Part shown: positions 32,114 through 41,482 of the stretch, piece after piece | Layout: each line of letters starts with the position of its first letter | Position numbering within the stretch: position 1 is the stretch's first letter | Assembly (NCBI GenBank): GCA_010909725.1 | Contig: JAACMV010000004.1 | Location: 1,050,179 to 1,114,178 of the forward strand | Direction: 5' to 3' | Origin: Picochlorum sp. 'celeri' | Lineage: Eukaryota; Chlorophyta; Trebouxiophyceae | Length of the DNA: 64,000 bases | Notes under the pieces: model-generated | What the model saw: only the letters and a program-made list of their open reading frames with translations | The model's database searches: none | Told to the model about the DNA's origin: nothing | Made by a program: the position numbers and the translations under genes

Positions 32114-34393
32114 ATGTGGTGGTTTATTTTGCTTAGCTGTGTCATTTCACACACAAGTAAAGCTTCAATACTATCATTCAGTGAACTCACCCAATGCCTG
32201 GATGAGGAGGTAGGAATATTAGATATGTCCCACTGAGACTGGTAATTCAGGTGCATGCTTGATTATTCAGGACATTTTAACATGCTCTGAGAAACTCGTC
32301 GTCTCTATGACAGTAGAGAATGGCAAGATATACGAGACTGACTACCTAGATTTTACCATTGACTGTGTTGGTTCACCAACTGGGGAATGCCCCTGTGGCT
32401 GCATGCACTCTGTCGATAAAGACTGCTCGTGTAGGGATTTGTCAACCCCCATCAGAGTCAGTGTTGTCAGAACTCCTGTGAAGATCCTGTACCCACTTGC
32501 AGAGCCAACAACTTTCAATGGCAGGCCACACGAGGTGTGTAATTCCCTGTCCACAGCTGTTAGGTGAGACGAAGATACTGTTTAACTCGAGATCTGTGCT
32601 GCCATAGGTATATATTCCAACAGGGTATGGATCCCGCGAAAATCAGTGTATCGACGACGAGTTTCACTCCAATCCAACATGTGGGTGGGCACGTTCCAGC
32701 AGTGCCACTGCATCAAATATAGATATCCTGTATGTTTGCCTGCATATTTCGCATCGTATGATCTAGCACGTTACCTGAAATCATTTGCAATTCATTTTCA
32801 GGGACAGCCAAGGATTCTGCTGCGTGTGCCCTATTTGGGGGGCTCAAGAAACGATCCCAAGAGGCTACAGGGACTGTTCGTATTCTCTTTCCTGGTTGAC
32901 AGAAGGGACCCCGGGCTCTGCTCATTGCTTGCGATACGACGAAGATTGGTGGTACAGAGGATATAAAATAGGTAAATATCAACTGGATTTTCAGATCCAA
33001 GTGAGCATCCAAAATATGGCAAACCATTCTGAGAATTATCCACAGACAAGCAGACGGGAACTAATTTCACTGTCACCTTCACAGACGTCACACACCTCAA
33101 GCATTGGCAATATGCATGCCGAGCTGGTGGGAGATCTCGCGTCCTATCAAGAAATAGTGAGTCTGAAGGATTATTGGGTAATGGTGCCCGTGCAGCCAGG
33201 GCTCTCGCCGAATGAGATCTTCACATCTAATAGGGACATGTGGCTCATCCTACCACCTTCACTGGTATCCACATCGGGGGAGTGTGACAAGGTCGGAGTA
33301 AGCTATTCTTCCTTCAGATACCAGACTAATGGATGTCAGAGGCCCTTAGGGTCTTGTTTGTCCAATCAAATTTATGATTTTGAGATCCAGGACAGATACC
33401 GTGTGGAGGAGGGGCTGGAGCCACTTTACAACATCCGCCGTTATGGAGGAGGCAGTGATAATCCAGAACAGATCAGCGAAAATTCACATGGTCTCGTTCT
33501 CAGTCTTCCCTTGAAGCAGATGCGAAGCAGTGTCGTGGTGCTTTCCATCAATGCTGACTCGGTCAGATTTGTGACCCAGGTTGGCCATGGCATCATCAGT
33601 GGAGCAGCCATCTGTACTTTTGATGGTGTCACGTGCGGACAGTTCCAGGCAATATCAGGCAGAGGATACCTTCAAGTACATGTCAATAATACGAGCACAA
33701 ATGATGCCATGTTCCACGTGTCTGTTGTCAATTGCAGTGCTGAAATAGTCCCAATCCTGCAGATTAGTGCGGCGGTGCAGGGAATGCGCATGGAAACTTT
33801 CGTGTTCGAGGTACAGTCACGAACTGATATAGCATCTAATTGCTCTTGTACTGTTGTCGTGAAGAATGCTTTGGCAGAAGTAACTGATACACTGCCAGTG
33901 CTCTTTCAGCTAACACCCACAGACTACACTCCAACCTCAGAACAATCAGATATTGAGGACAAGGTGCGATCGGCGAGTTATCACCCCGCGATTCTATTCT
34001 GTAGTTGCATAAGACATTCAATAAATTATGTTTTGTACATGTTTGCTTGTGCAGGCAAGCAATCCCGGCAATCCTCCACAATATTCACCCTGTAGCAAAC
34101 TCTGCCCGAATGTGTTCAACCTCAAATGCTCATTACTTGCTGGATGTTGGTCCCAAGCTTTGAAAGGATTTATCATTTTGCTTGGTATAGTCGGATCAAT
34201 TTACATGACATGGGTCATCTTTAAAACCCGTGCCATCCCTAGGGCATTGTCGTATCTGTTCGTCAGAAATCCACAGAGGCGAGAACCTGTGCCAAGTCTG
34301 CAGTCGAACCCGGTCTATGACGCAGGCGGTGTGCAAAACCAGCCTTCGACCCTATTTAAAACCACATTCACTGGCCCAACTGCGCCGATATAG
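32114..34393 (+). CDS. HAP2: gamete fusion protein HAP2/GCS1
   Basis: Five exons fit by phase: 32114-32209, 32271-32538, 32624-32729, 32802-33963, 34055-34393, giving 656 residues. HAP2 is the class II membrane fusogen that merges gamete plasma membranes in algae, plants and many protists. Exon 1 is a signal peptide (MWWFILLSCVISH). Exons 2-3 are Cys-rich. Exon 4 holds SQGFCCVCPIWG then HCLRYDEDWWYRGYKIG, matching the conserved HAP2 core, and the later Cys-containing beta domains. Exon 5 has CSKLCPNVFNLKCSLLAGCW followed by one membrane helix (FIILLGIVGSIYMTWVIF) and a short cytosolic tail. The exon 2/3 junction is the least certain. The 3' end overlaps the convergent TMEM33-family CDS by 79 nt. 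Confidence 0.88.
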
Positions 34394-35076
34394 GGACGGA
34401 CTCTGTTTCCAATGAGCTCCCATGCGCTATGATGGTATGATGCAGACTCTGGCCCGTGGTATCTGGCTTTCAACAGATTCAAATACACGAAGATGTTGGT
34501 CGCTAGTCGTAACTTTCCACTCATCAGCAAAAAGCTCACAATTAACTGTAACAATGCCCCTATATCACAGAGGCCCATGTACAACAGCGCTTGCTGTTGC
34601 GTTTGACCCAATGTTCTGTACCATCTGTCGAACCTTGGTGCTGACACTTGAGAGTCAGTTAAAACCTTGTTCGCAAACGACGCTGCATGATATACAGCTA
34701 AGATACTCTGCGATACAAGCATAAGCGTTGCTGATGGATTGGACAACAAGATGAAATCGCCCAGCAGGTAAAAAGATTCAGTTGTGCCTGCAACACTCCT
34801 CAACCATGCCACCAAGGCCGAAAAACTCTTTGGAGGCGGAGCCCTCCTGAGCAGCTACAGCGACAGACTTTGTATGATCAGGGTATTATTCTTCATGAAT
34901 ATTGACAAAAAGGACACACACACCCGAAGTACATGCACCAGGAGGGATATTCGAGTCGCTAGAAACGACGCTTGATTCTGCAAAGATTTTGAGAAGGGTT
35001 GCAAGGCCACGCAGGTGCAGGCTATCAAGATCACATGGATCCATAGTAAGAAAATATCTTTTGCACTTTTGATCAT
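34315..35076 (-). CDS. TMEM33/Pom33/PER33-family membrane protein
   Basis: Exon 1 35076-34922 and exon 2 34846-34315, with a 75-nt intron (GTGTGT...GCTCAG), give 228 residues with several hydrophobic helices. TMEM33-family proteins live in the ER and nuclear envelope and shape tubules or help nuclear pore assembly. Blocks resembling the family: the N-terminal helix ending in SLLVHVLRV, then YHAASFANKVL...QQQALLYMGLCDIGALL, FVYLNLLKARY and WELIGNRVRPYI. The recognition rests on these blocks from memory, so it is moderate. The ATG overlaps the stop codon of the upstream BCKDH gene (TAATG), and the last 79 nt are antisense to HAP2 coding sequence. Confidence 0.68.
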
Positions 35077-36086
35077 TACAGCTCTCCCTGAAAAAGGTAT
35101 TCTGAAATGGTTTTGGCCACCCTCTCCTCGTGAGGCAGGTAGTGTCGCTCGTGAATCCTGGGGAAAGGCGTATCGTATCCCGTCACTCTGAGCGGCGGTG
35201 CCTTCAGACTACTCCAGCAAAGCTCAGAAATGGATGCGACAAGCTCTGCCCCAAAACCACTCGTCTTTGGAGCCTCGTGCACGACGACCAAGCGCCCAGT
35301 CTTGCTCACAGACGCCACCAAACATGGCAGATCAAGCGGGATGAGAGATCGAACGTCGATCACTTCACAAGAAATGTCCAGTCTCTCCTTCAGAAGCGAA
35401 GAAGCACTCAGTGATGTATGAACCTGCTGGCCCCATGCCAAAATGGTCACGTCTGTCCCTGCCTGCACAATATTCGCCTTGCCCAGGGGGATTGAGTAAT
35501 GTTCATATGGAACCATTTCCTCCCTCAGCCTGTACATTATTTTCGGCTCGAAGAAGACCACTGGATTTTGATTCTCTATGGAAGATATTAGAAGGCCTTT
35601 CGCGTCGTGTGGGCCGCTGGGAATGACGACATGGATCCCTGGAACGTGGGTCAGGAATGCTTCTGGGGACTGCGAATGATACATACCTCCATGCCCCACT
35701 GCCCCCCAAGGAGCTCGTATCGTGAGGCCTCCGACGTTGCAATGCCCCCCTGATCGATACCTATATTTAGCAGCCTCGTTAATTATCTGATCGAGGGCTG
35801 GGTATATGTAATCGGCAAATTGGATCTCAGCCAAGGCCGTGAAGCCTGCTGCTGCTGCTCCCACACCAAAGCCGACAATACCCTGCTCGGATAGAGGCGT
35901 ATTGAATACACGCTTCCCTCCAAACTGCTTCTGAAGACCCTCTGTACATCTAAAAACGCCGCCAAAGGCGACGTCTTGCCCGAATAAGATGGACTTTTCA
36001 TTCCTTGACATGACTGAGTGCAAGGCATCTCGTACTGCCCCACATAGGTTCAACTTTCTCCTGAGCATTCTACCGTGCCCTTTCAT
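35076..36086 (-). CDS. BCKDHB: branched-chain 2-oxoacid dehydrogenase E1 beta subunit
   Basis: 336 residues. The E1 alpha2-beta2 enzyme decarboxylates the 2-oxo acids of Leu, Ile and Val in mitochondria. Clear family blocks: ILFGQDVAFGGVFRCTEGL, RVFNTPLSEQGIVGFGVGAAAAG, AEIQFADYIYPALDQI, NEAAKYRYRSGGHCNVGGL, APWGAVGHGGMYHSQSPEAF, and near the end VTGYDTPFP. The GGVFRCT form marks the branched-chain rather than pyruvate enzyme. The leader before the domain is only about 12 residues (MKGHGRMLRRKLN), short for a presequence, so an upstream exon may be missing. It shares a 256-bp divergent promoter with SSADH. Confidence 0.93.
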   Translation of the reverse strand: MKGHGRMLRRKLNLCGAVRDALHSVMSRNEKSILFGQDVAFGGVFRCTEGLQKQFGGKRVFNTPLSEQGIVGFGVGAAAAGFTALAEIQFADYIYPALDQIINEAAKYRYRSGGHCNVGGLTIRAPWGAVGHGGMYHSQSPEAFLTHVPGIHVVIPSGPHDAKGLLISSIENQNPVVFFEPKIMYRLREEMVPYEHYSIPLGKANIVQAGTDVTILAWGQQVHTSLSASSLLKERLDISCEVIDVRSLIPLDLPCLVASVSKTGRLVVVHEAPKTSGFGAELVASISELCWSSLKAPPLRVTGYDTPFPRIHERHYLPHEERVAKTISEYLFQGEL

Positions 36087-36342
36087 GACAGATACACCCT
36101 GTATCAGCCAATATCAGAATAGCTTGCCGTGGATTACAGCTGAGTATCATGGGCTCTAATCTGACCAGTCGTTATCGGTCAACATGATCATGATGACTCA
36201 CGAGAAGGCCTTCGCCCTAGGGCGTGCGCGTCCTCAGATGATCTGAGTCAGATCTGAGGCCAGATCTCGACATCCATGATACCACTCTGTGTCAAGCCGC
36301 GGTCGTTTCTTCTTGAAGGTTTAATGAAATACAAATCTTGTC
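36087..36342. promoter_or_regulatory. divergent promoter between BCKDHB and SSADH
   Basis: 256 bp separating two mitochondrial amino-acid catabolism genes. It contains a compact palindrome-rich stretch near 36,200-36,270 built on repeated GATCTGA/TCAGATC words (CTCAGATGATCTGAGTCAGA then TCTGAGGCCAGATCTCGA). The words are visible directly; a regulatory role is inference. Confidence 0.45.
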
Positions 36343-38101
36343 ATGTCTTTGGTGTATCACAGTCGATCTCGTGCAGGGTTTGTTCCGAGGGTGGGGTATT
36401 TCCTTCTTGGGAAAAGACAATTTTCGTCTTCCTTGGGTTCGATGTCGAATGACGCCATGCCACTTGAATTGAATGATAAAGAATTATTTCAGACAGGGGC
36501 ATTCATCGGGAACGAGTGGATCCAGAAGTCCGAATCCGGCAAGAGGTACCAGGTGCGACGAGTATGCAGTATCTTGCGTTGGTCCGAAGACCGGGCCTGA
36601 GGGCATCAGTGTTCGCATTCCAGGTTCAAAATCCTGCCACAGGAGAATCCATAGCTGAGGTTGTAGAATGTGGGGCTGTCGAGACCGAGAAGGCCATTCA
36701 AGAGGCCTCGTCAGCTTTCAAAAGTTGGTCTCAGAGGACAGCAAAGTCGCGGGCAAGTATACTGCATCGGTGGCATCAAGAGATTGTGAACGCCAGGGAC
36801 GATATCACCCGTATCATGACACTGGAATGTGGAAAACCTCTCCCCGAGTCGCGAAATGAATTTGATTCTGGGTGCGTATTGTCCCCTTCCTTTGACACAT
36901 TGTCACTTTGATTGTGAGTGTTACAATTCCCAAATGGATTGCATTGTGCAGAGTAGAGTCCATCACCTGGTTCGCCGAGGAGTGCAAACGGAGCAATGGC
37001 GACATCATCGAAACTCCTGCAGACGACAAGCAGTTCTTTGTGCTGAAGCAGCCTGTCGGGGTGGTTGGGGCCATCACCCCCTGGAATTTTCCATTCAGCA
37101 TGATCACTCGCAAGGTGTCCCCGGCTCTCGCTGCGGGATGCACAGTATGTTTAAAACCAGCTGAGCTGACGCCTCTGACCGCTTTTGCTTTAGCTGAATT
37201 GGGAAAGAGGGCTGGCATCCCCAAAGGTGTGCTGAATATTGTGTCAGGAGATGCCATAGCCATCGGCAAAGCTTTCACTGATTCCAGAATCGTGAGAAAG
37301 TTGGCCTTCACTGGGTCGACCCGAGTTGGCAAATTGCTATATGCTGCTTCATCAGACACCATGAAAAGGGTATCTCTAGAATTGGGAGGAAATGCACCCT
37401 ACATTGTTTTTGAAGATGCAGACGTGGACATTGCAGCGCGGGATGTCGTGCTGTCATCTTATCGTAATGCTGGGCAGACGTGCATTTGCACGAATAGAGT
37501 CTTTGTTCACGAGAATATTTATGACAAGTTCAATGATGCATTGAGCAAACAAGTCGCCAAATTGCGTCTGGGAGATGGCCTGCAGCCTGGAATTTCTCAT
37601 GGGCCGCTGATCTCCAAGACAGCTGTCGATGAGGTTCACGCGAAAGTTCAGGATGCTGTAGGTAAAGGAGGAATCGTCCTAGCCGGTGGGCAGCGACCCG
37701 ATTTTGGCACCTCGTCACCGCTAGGTGGAGGCTTCTTTTATGAACCAACAGTGATCACGAATGCAACAGTGGACATGAGGGTATTTAAAGAGGAAATATT
37801 CGGACCAATCACGCCCGTCTTCAAGTTTTCCAGTGATGCGGAAGTGGTACAAATGGCCAATGACACAGAATACGGCCTCGCTGCATATTTCTATACACAG
37901 AATGTCACCCGTGTCTGGAGGGTGGCAAAGGCCCTTGAATACGGCATGGTTGGGGTGAATCAGGTTGCGATAACGAGCGAAGTTGCACCATTTGGAGGAG
38001 TAAAAGAATCTGGATTAGGAAGAGAACACTCCAAGTACGGATTGGATGAATTCCAGGACAAAAAGACTGTCTGCCTGGGGCTGGGCAAACTTGATCTTTG
38101 A
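36343..38101 (+). CDS. SSADH: succinate-semialdehyde dehydrogenase (ALDH5 family)
   Basis: Exons 36343-36552, 36624-36871 and 36952-38101, all phase-consistent, give 535 residues. It oxidises succinate semialdehyde to succinate, the last GABA-shunt step. The N-terminus (RSRAGFVPRVGYFLLGKRQF) looks like a mitochondrial presequence. Then NPATGESIAEV, TLECGKPLPES, ITWFAEECKRSNGDIIETPADDKQ, PWNFPFSMITRK (NAD-binding Lys at CLKPAELTP), FTGSTRVGK, the general base Glu in SLELGGNAP, and the nucleophile Cys in NAGQTCICTNR, the doublet-Cys form typical of SSADH. Introns are 71 and 80 nt. It converges on UVSSA with 16 nt between stops. Confidence 0.93.
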
Positions 38102-38117
38102 CATTCGTTTTTGAATT

Positions 38118-39889
38118 TTACTTTTTGAGCTTTAACTTTTTCGCCAGCCGCTGCTGAACAGATAATTTGTGTTTGATTTTGTTGTTTCTTTGATCGCTAG
38201 ACATCCTGGAAGGCAAATCTTCCAGTGAGGACAGGTGGGCTGGTTGGCTTGCCTCACGGAGTATTTGTTCATTATACAACCTCTCCGCTTTCCTCTTCTC
38301 CTTACTGCTCAGAGAACTGGAATTCACAATACTCGTATCACCATGATACGAGGTCTCTTTGGGGTATCTGGATGGCTGTATTGCTTTTCTGGCAGGTTGG
38401 CATTGTTCCTCCCTCGGATGGTTTTTGTACTGGATATTTGACTGGTCTACAAGAAACAGGGCATCCAGTCGATCCTTTGGGAGCTCTTGATGCACATCTA
38501 CCGGACCCCAATGATTCGACACCTCCATGGCGTGTGATCCAGCATAGACTGGCGGAGCATCACTGTCCCAGACACGAGCAAAGCTGCTTGATGCTACAAT
38601 AGGTGCAACTTCTGCCAATTTCTTCAACACTGCCTTGTCGCTGGACGATCCTCTAGAGACTTGATCTTTGGCCTCATCTCTTTGTAGTTTATAGTGATTT
38701 GACACGCGAGCACGAGGAGCTGTCGGATCGTTGATCATCTGCATGGGATTGTGCGGTTTGGCACTCGGACCACCCTGCTGCTCTGCAGTCTGACTAGAGC
38801 TGGATGCTCTGCGTGCTCCATTGCGTAGCTCTCGAACAAACTTTTCCTGATATTCCATGCATATGGCGACAATATCTGAGTTGATCTCCGCAGCCTCCCG
38901 GAGGACACTGCCCGCCTCTGCAGTTCCCACGTGCCGCTGACATGTCCTGACAATAGACTGAAGGCGCGGAATCGCCTGGCCAGTGGCCTCCCTGTATCCA
39001 TCTAAGAGATGTGCACTATAACTTTCCAGGCCGTTGTCGCTGCCTTCTTGCACATCCTCCCAGTCGTCTTCAGACACCTCTTCTGTTCCCACAAGGGCTG
39101 GCAGGCCGGAAGGAGCCTTGCCATCAAGTATGTTGCGCGCATTTTTTAGCTCTTCTAGTAATACTTTCCATCGAGGAAGTTTGGATCGAAACTCTGCGAT
39201 GGCTGCCTGTAGCTCCCGTGAGATTATGGCAGCATCTGGGCTGGAGGTGCCTTCTGCCAGTTGCTCGCGCCTAGAGTCAACACGTTCCGGCACAACTGAC
39301 GCAATCTGTGGAGACTCGATCAGCCCTGATGACTCTAAATATCTGTAGGCTACTCGAAGTCTCGGCAAGACCTCGGCATATCGCTGATGCCAGTGCTTCA
39401 ACGACCTCACACCACAGTGTGTGAGTTCCTCTGCCGAAGCTTGAGGCTCTGGCAAAGCCCCTCGCCGCCGACACCCAATCACATTGTCCAGAAATAGATC
39501 TAATTTTCGACACGCAAGGTCTCGAAACAGACTAGACCTCTCGAAAAGCGCTGTCCACAGCTCCAAAGCACAAAGCCGAATCTACAAGGACACAACAGGA
39601 AAGGGTACTCAGGCCACGCCCTCGGATCCAAAAGACTTCCATGACCTCGTACCTGACTATTATTGGCTTGTAATCTGTCCAAAATAGCGTTAAAAAGCTT
39701 CCTAATGTTCCCATGCGAGATCTTTCCCAGTCGTTTTACTGCCAGGATGTCCCTGTGCTCTACTTCTTCTCCAGGACACTTGTGCTCGGTTGCCCGCTGA
39801 ACAAACTCCTTTATAGCATTCTCATTCATTGGAAAACTGATTTGGGTGTGTCCAAGCAACCCATATCCCACGTATTTGAATGGGCGCAT
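38118..39889 (-). CDS. UVSSA: UV-stimulated scaffold protein A homologue
   Basis: Exon 1 39889-39653 (a later ATG at 39829, MNENAIKEF, is the more natural start) and exon 2 39581-38118 across a 71-nt intron (GTACGA...TTGTAG). About 546 residues. UVSSA stabilises stalled RNA polymerase II for transcription-coupled repair. The N-terminal VHS/ENTH-like helical domain spans the splice: VKRLGKISHGNIRKLFNAI then LCALELWTALFERSSLFRDL. The mid-region is charged, with an acidic patch (VSEDDWEDVQEG) where UVSSA binds TFIIH p62. A short conserved-looking HWGPVDV block appears late, but the C-terminal Cys-rich zinc motif is not seen and the end is Lys-rich, so the domain may be degenerate. Confidence 0.7.
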
Positions 39890-40092
39890 GTGGGTACCTT
39901 TTAAAAAAAAAATCGACGAATGACCGACTCGGAATGTCCGATGATCCGAGTGAGTGAACTCGGAGATATCTAGGAAGAAAGCCTTTTGCTTTCTCGCATA
40001 TCTTCATTTTTGTTGAATATTCGACAATATTCATACGTATGTGTGAGAGTCGTGCGTTGCTGGTGATCGTTTGAAACTGTGTGCACACTGCC

Positions 40093-40587
40093 ATGTGTAC
40101 CACACAACACAACACGGATAGGCATCCTCAATCTGGTAGAAACAAAGATGATTCCAATTTTCATGGGGGTCCAGAGACTCCATCTCCTCTGGGGATGCAC
40201 TCCGTGCCCATCGCCAGGACGCCAGTGTTGGAAGGAGAGGTTTGTGTCTCTGACAAGCGAGAAAGAGAACGAGAGGTTTTAGATGCCGCAAATCGATTGT
40301 GCGATTTCAATGTGCAACTTATGGCTCACATTGAGACATTACGCTCGAGAATCCTCGAGTTGGAGGAGGAGAATTCCTCCCTGCGACAGAAAGTAGATGG
40401 GCAGTCCACACCCTCACAGGGAGATGAAAGCGTCATTCACCTGCTGCAGGTCGAAGTAGCCGATTTGGAAAGGCAGCTATATCATGCAAAGATTGCAAGA
40501 AAATCGGCAGAGGAGAATGAAGCTGCTGCAAGGGAGAGGGCTGATATGATTTCTGCCATGTTTGAGCAATTCGTGACCAAGAATTGA
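40093..40587 (+). CDS. small coiled-coil protein, hypothetical
   Basis: About 164 residues from ATG 40093. The first 60 are low-complexity with several His and Pro. The rest is two heptad-rich helices (LMAHIETLRSRILELEEENS and LLQVEVADLERQLYHAKIAR) separated by a short polar linker. No known family. It lies between the UVSSA (divergent, about 260 bp) and UVR/SnoaL (convergent, 24 nt) genes. Confidence 0.55.
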   Translation: MCTTQHNTDRHPQSGRNKDDSNFHGGPETPSPLGMHSVPIARTPVLEGEVCVSDKREREREVLDAANRLCDFNVQLMAHIETLRSRILELEEENSSLRQKVDGQSTPSQGDESVIHLLQVEVADLERQLYHAKIARKSAEENEAAARERADMISAMFEQFVTKN

Positions 40588-40611
40588 TTTTTAAACTTGA
40601 AAAATTGAAAA

Positions 40612-41322
40612 CTAAAAATTCATTTTCCTGGGCACCGATCCCCCGTGATGAAGAACAAGTTTCCAGTCTCCCTTCTGTTTCTCGAAAATATTTGTGGCGA
40701 CCACCCTTCCCCTGCTTTCCTCTGTGTCCACAACCTCCACAACAGTCACAATCCCCTGGGTGTCTGTGGCGTATATTCTCACATCTTCTAGCTCGATATC
40801 CATCCTCTGAGACGAACCTAAGATGAGTTTCCAGCTTGCTAGAACGTCCTCTCGTCCTGCAATACATTCTGCAGCGGGGTGAATGCACTGCACATGTGCC
40901 CCAGACCCCCAAATCTTCGCCATGGCGACATAGTTACCCCCCCTAAAAGCATCGTAGAATGCGTCGTTCGCCTCTTCCACAGCCAGACGGTTGTCATCCC
41001 GCCTTTTCCTACAGAAACACGGCAATTTGCTCGCTGAAGCACGAGGGAGTCGATCAAAATCATGAACAGACAGGACGTACTGTATCTCATCCCTGAGAGA
41101 GGCAGCCAACTCGTACTCTTCTCTGTCTATAGCACTCTCCAAATCCTCCACTAATCGTTGGAGAGTCCTTGGATCATCGCTCCCAGATGCATGCGCCACG
41201 ATGGACGCCCTTCTGGGCGATGCCCGTCCTCCTTTGGGCCTTGCAGTGAGGATGCAGTGCTGCCCACCCCTGCTTCCAACCACACCGCCTCCCCGATTGT
41301 TGGATTGATAAAGTACATTCAT
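40612..41322 (-). CDS. UVR-motif plus SnoaL-like (NTF2-fold) protein, probably plastidic
   Basis: 236 residues. A Ser/Arg/Ala-rich leader of about 45 residues resembles a transit peptide. A UVR-like helical hairpin follows (LQRLVEDLESAIDREEYELA, then ASLRDEI), of the kind used for protein-protein contact in UvrB/UvrC and plastid ClpC/EX1 proteins. The C-terminal half is an NTF2/SnoaL-type cone (ANDAFYDAFRGGNYVAMAKI, HPAAECIAGREDVLASW and a final WKLVLHHGG). Related two-domain proteins exist in plants; their function is poorly defined. Only 160 bp separate its start from the divergent aminotransferase gene. Confidence 0.7.
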   Translation of the reverse strand: MNVLYQSNNRGGGVVGSRGGQHCILTARPKGGRASPRRASIVAHASGSDDPRTLQRLVEDLESAIDREEYELAASLRDEIQYVLSVHDFDRLPRASASKLPCFCRKRRDDNRLAVEEANDAFYDAFRGGNYVAMAKIWGSGAHVQCIHPAAECIAGREDVLASWKLILGSSQRMDIELEDVRIYATDTQGIVTVVEVVDTEESRGRVVATNIFEKQKGDWKLVLHHGGSVPRKMNF

Positions 41323-41482
41323 ATTTATTTTATATTATGCACCAGTACTCCGAAAGGGGATGATGCAAGCAGAAAAGGACAAGGCCAGCGTCCTTTTTTT
41401 TTAAGGAGGACCGCGGATCCACCCTGCACAAAAGACCCGCCATGACTTCGACGTTGCCAGATTGATATTAAATTTCCCCATC

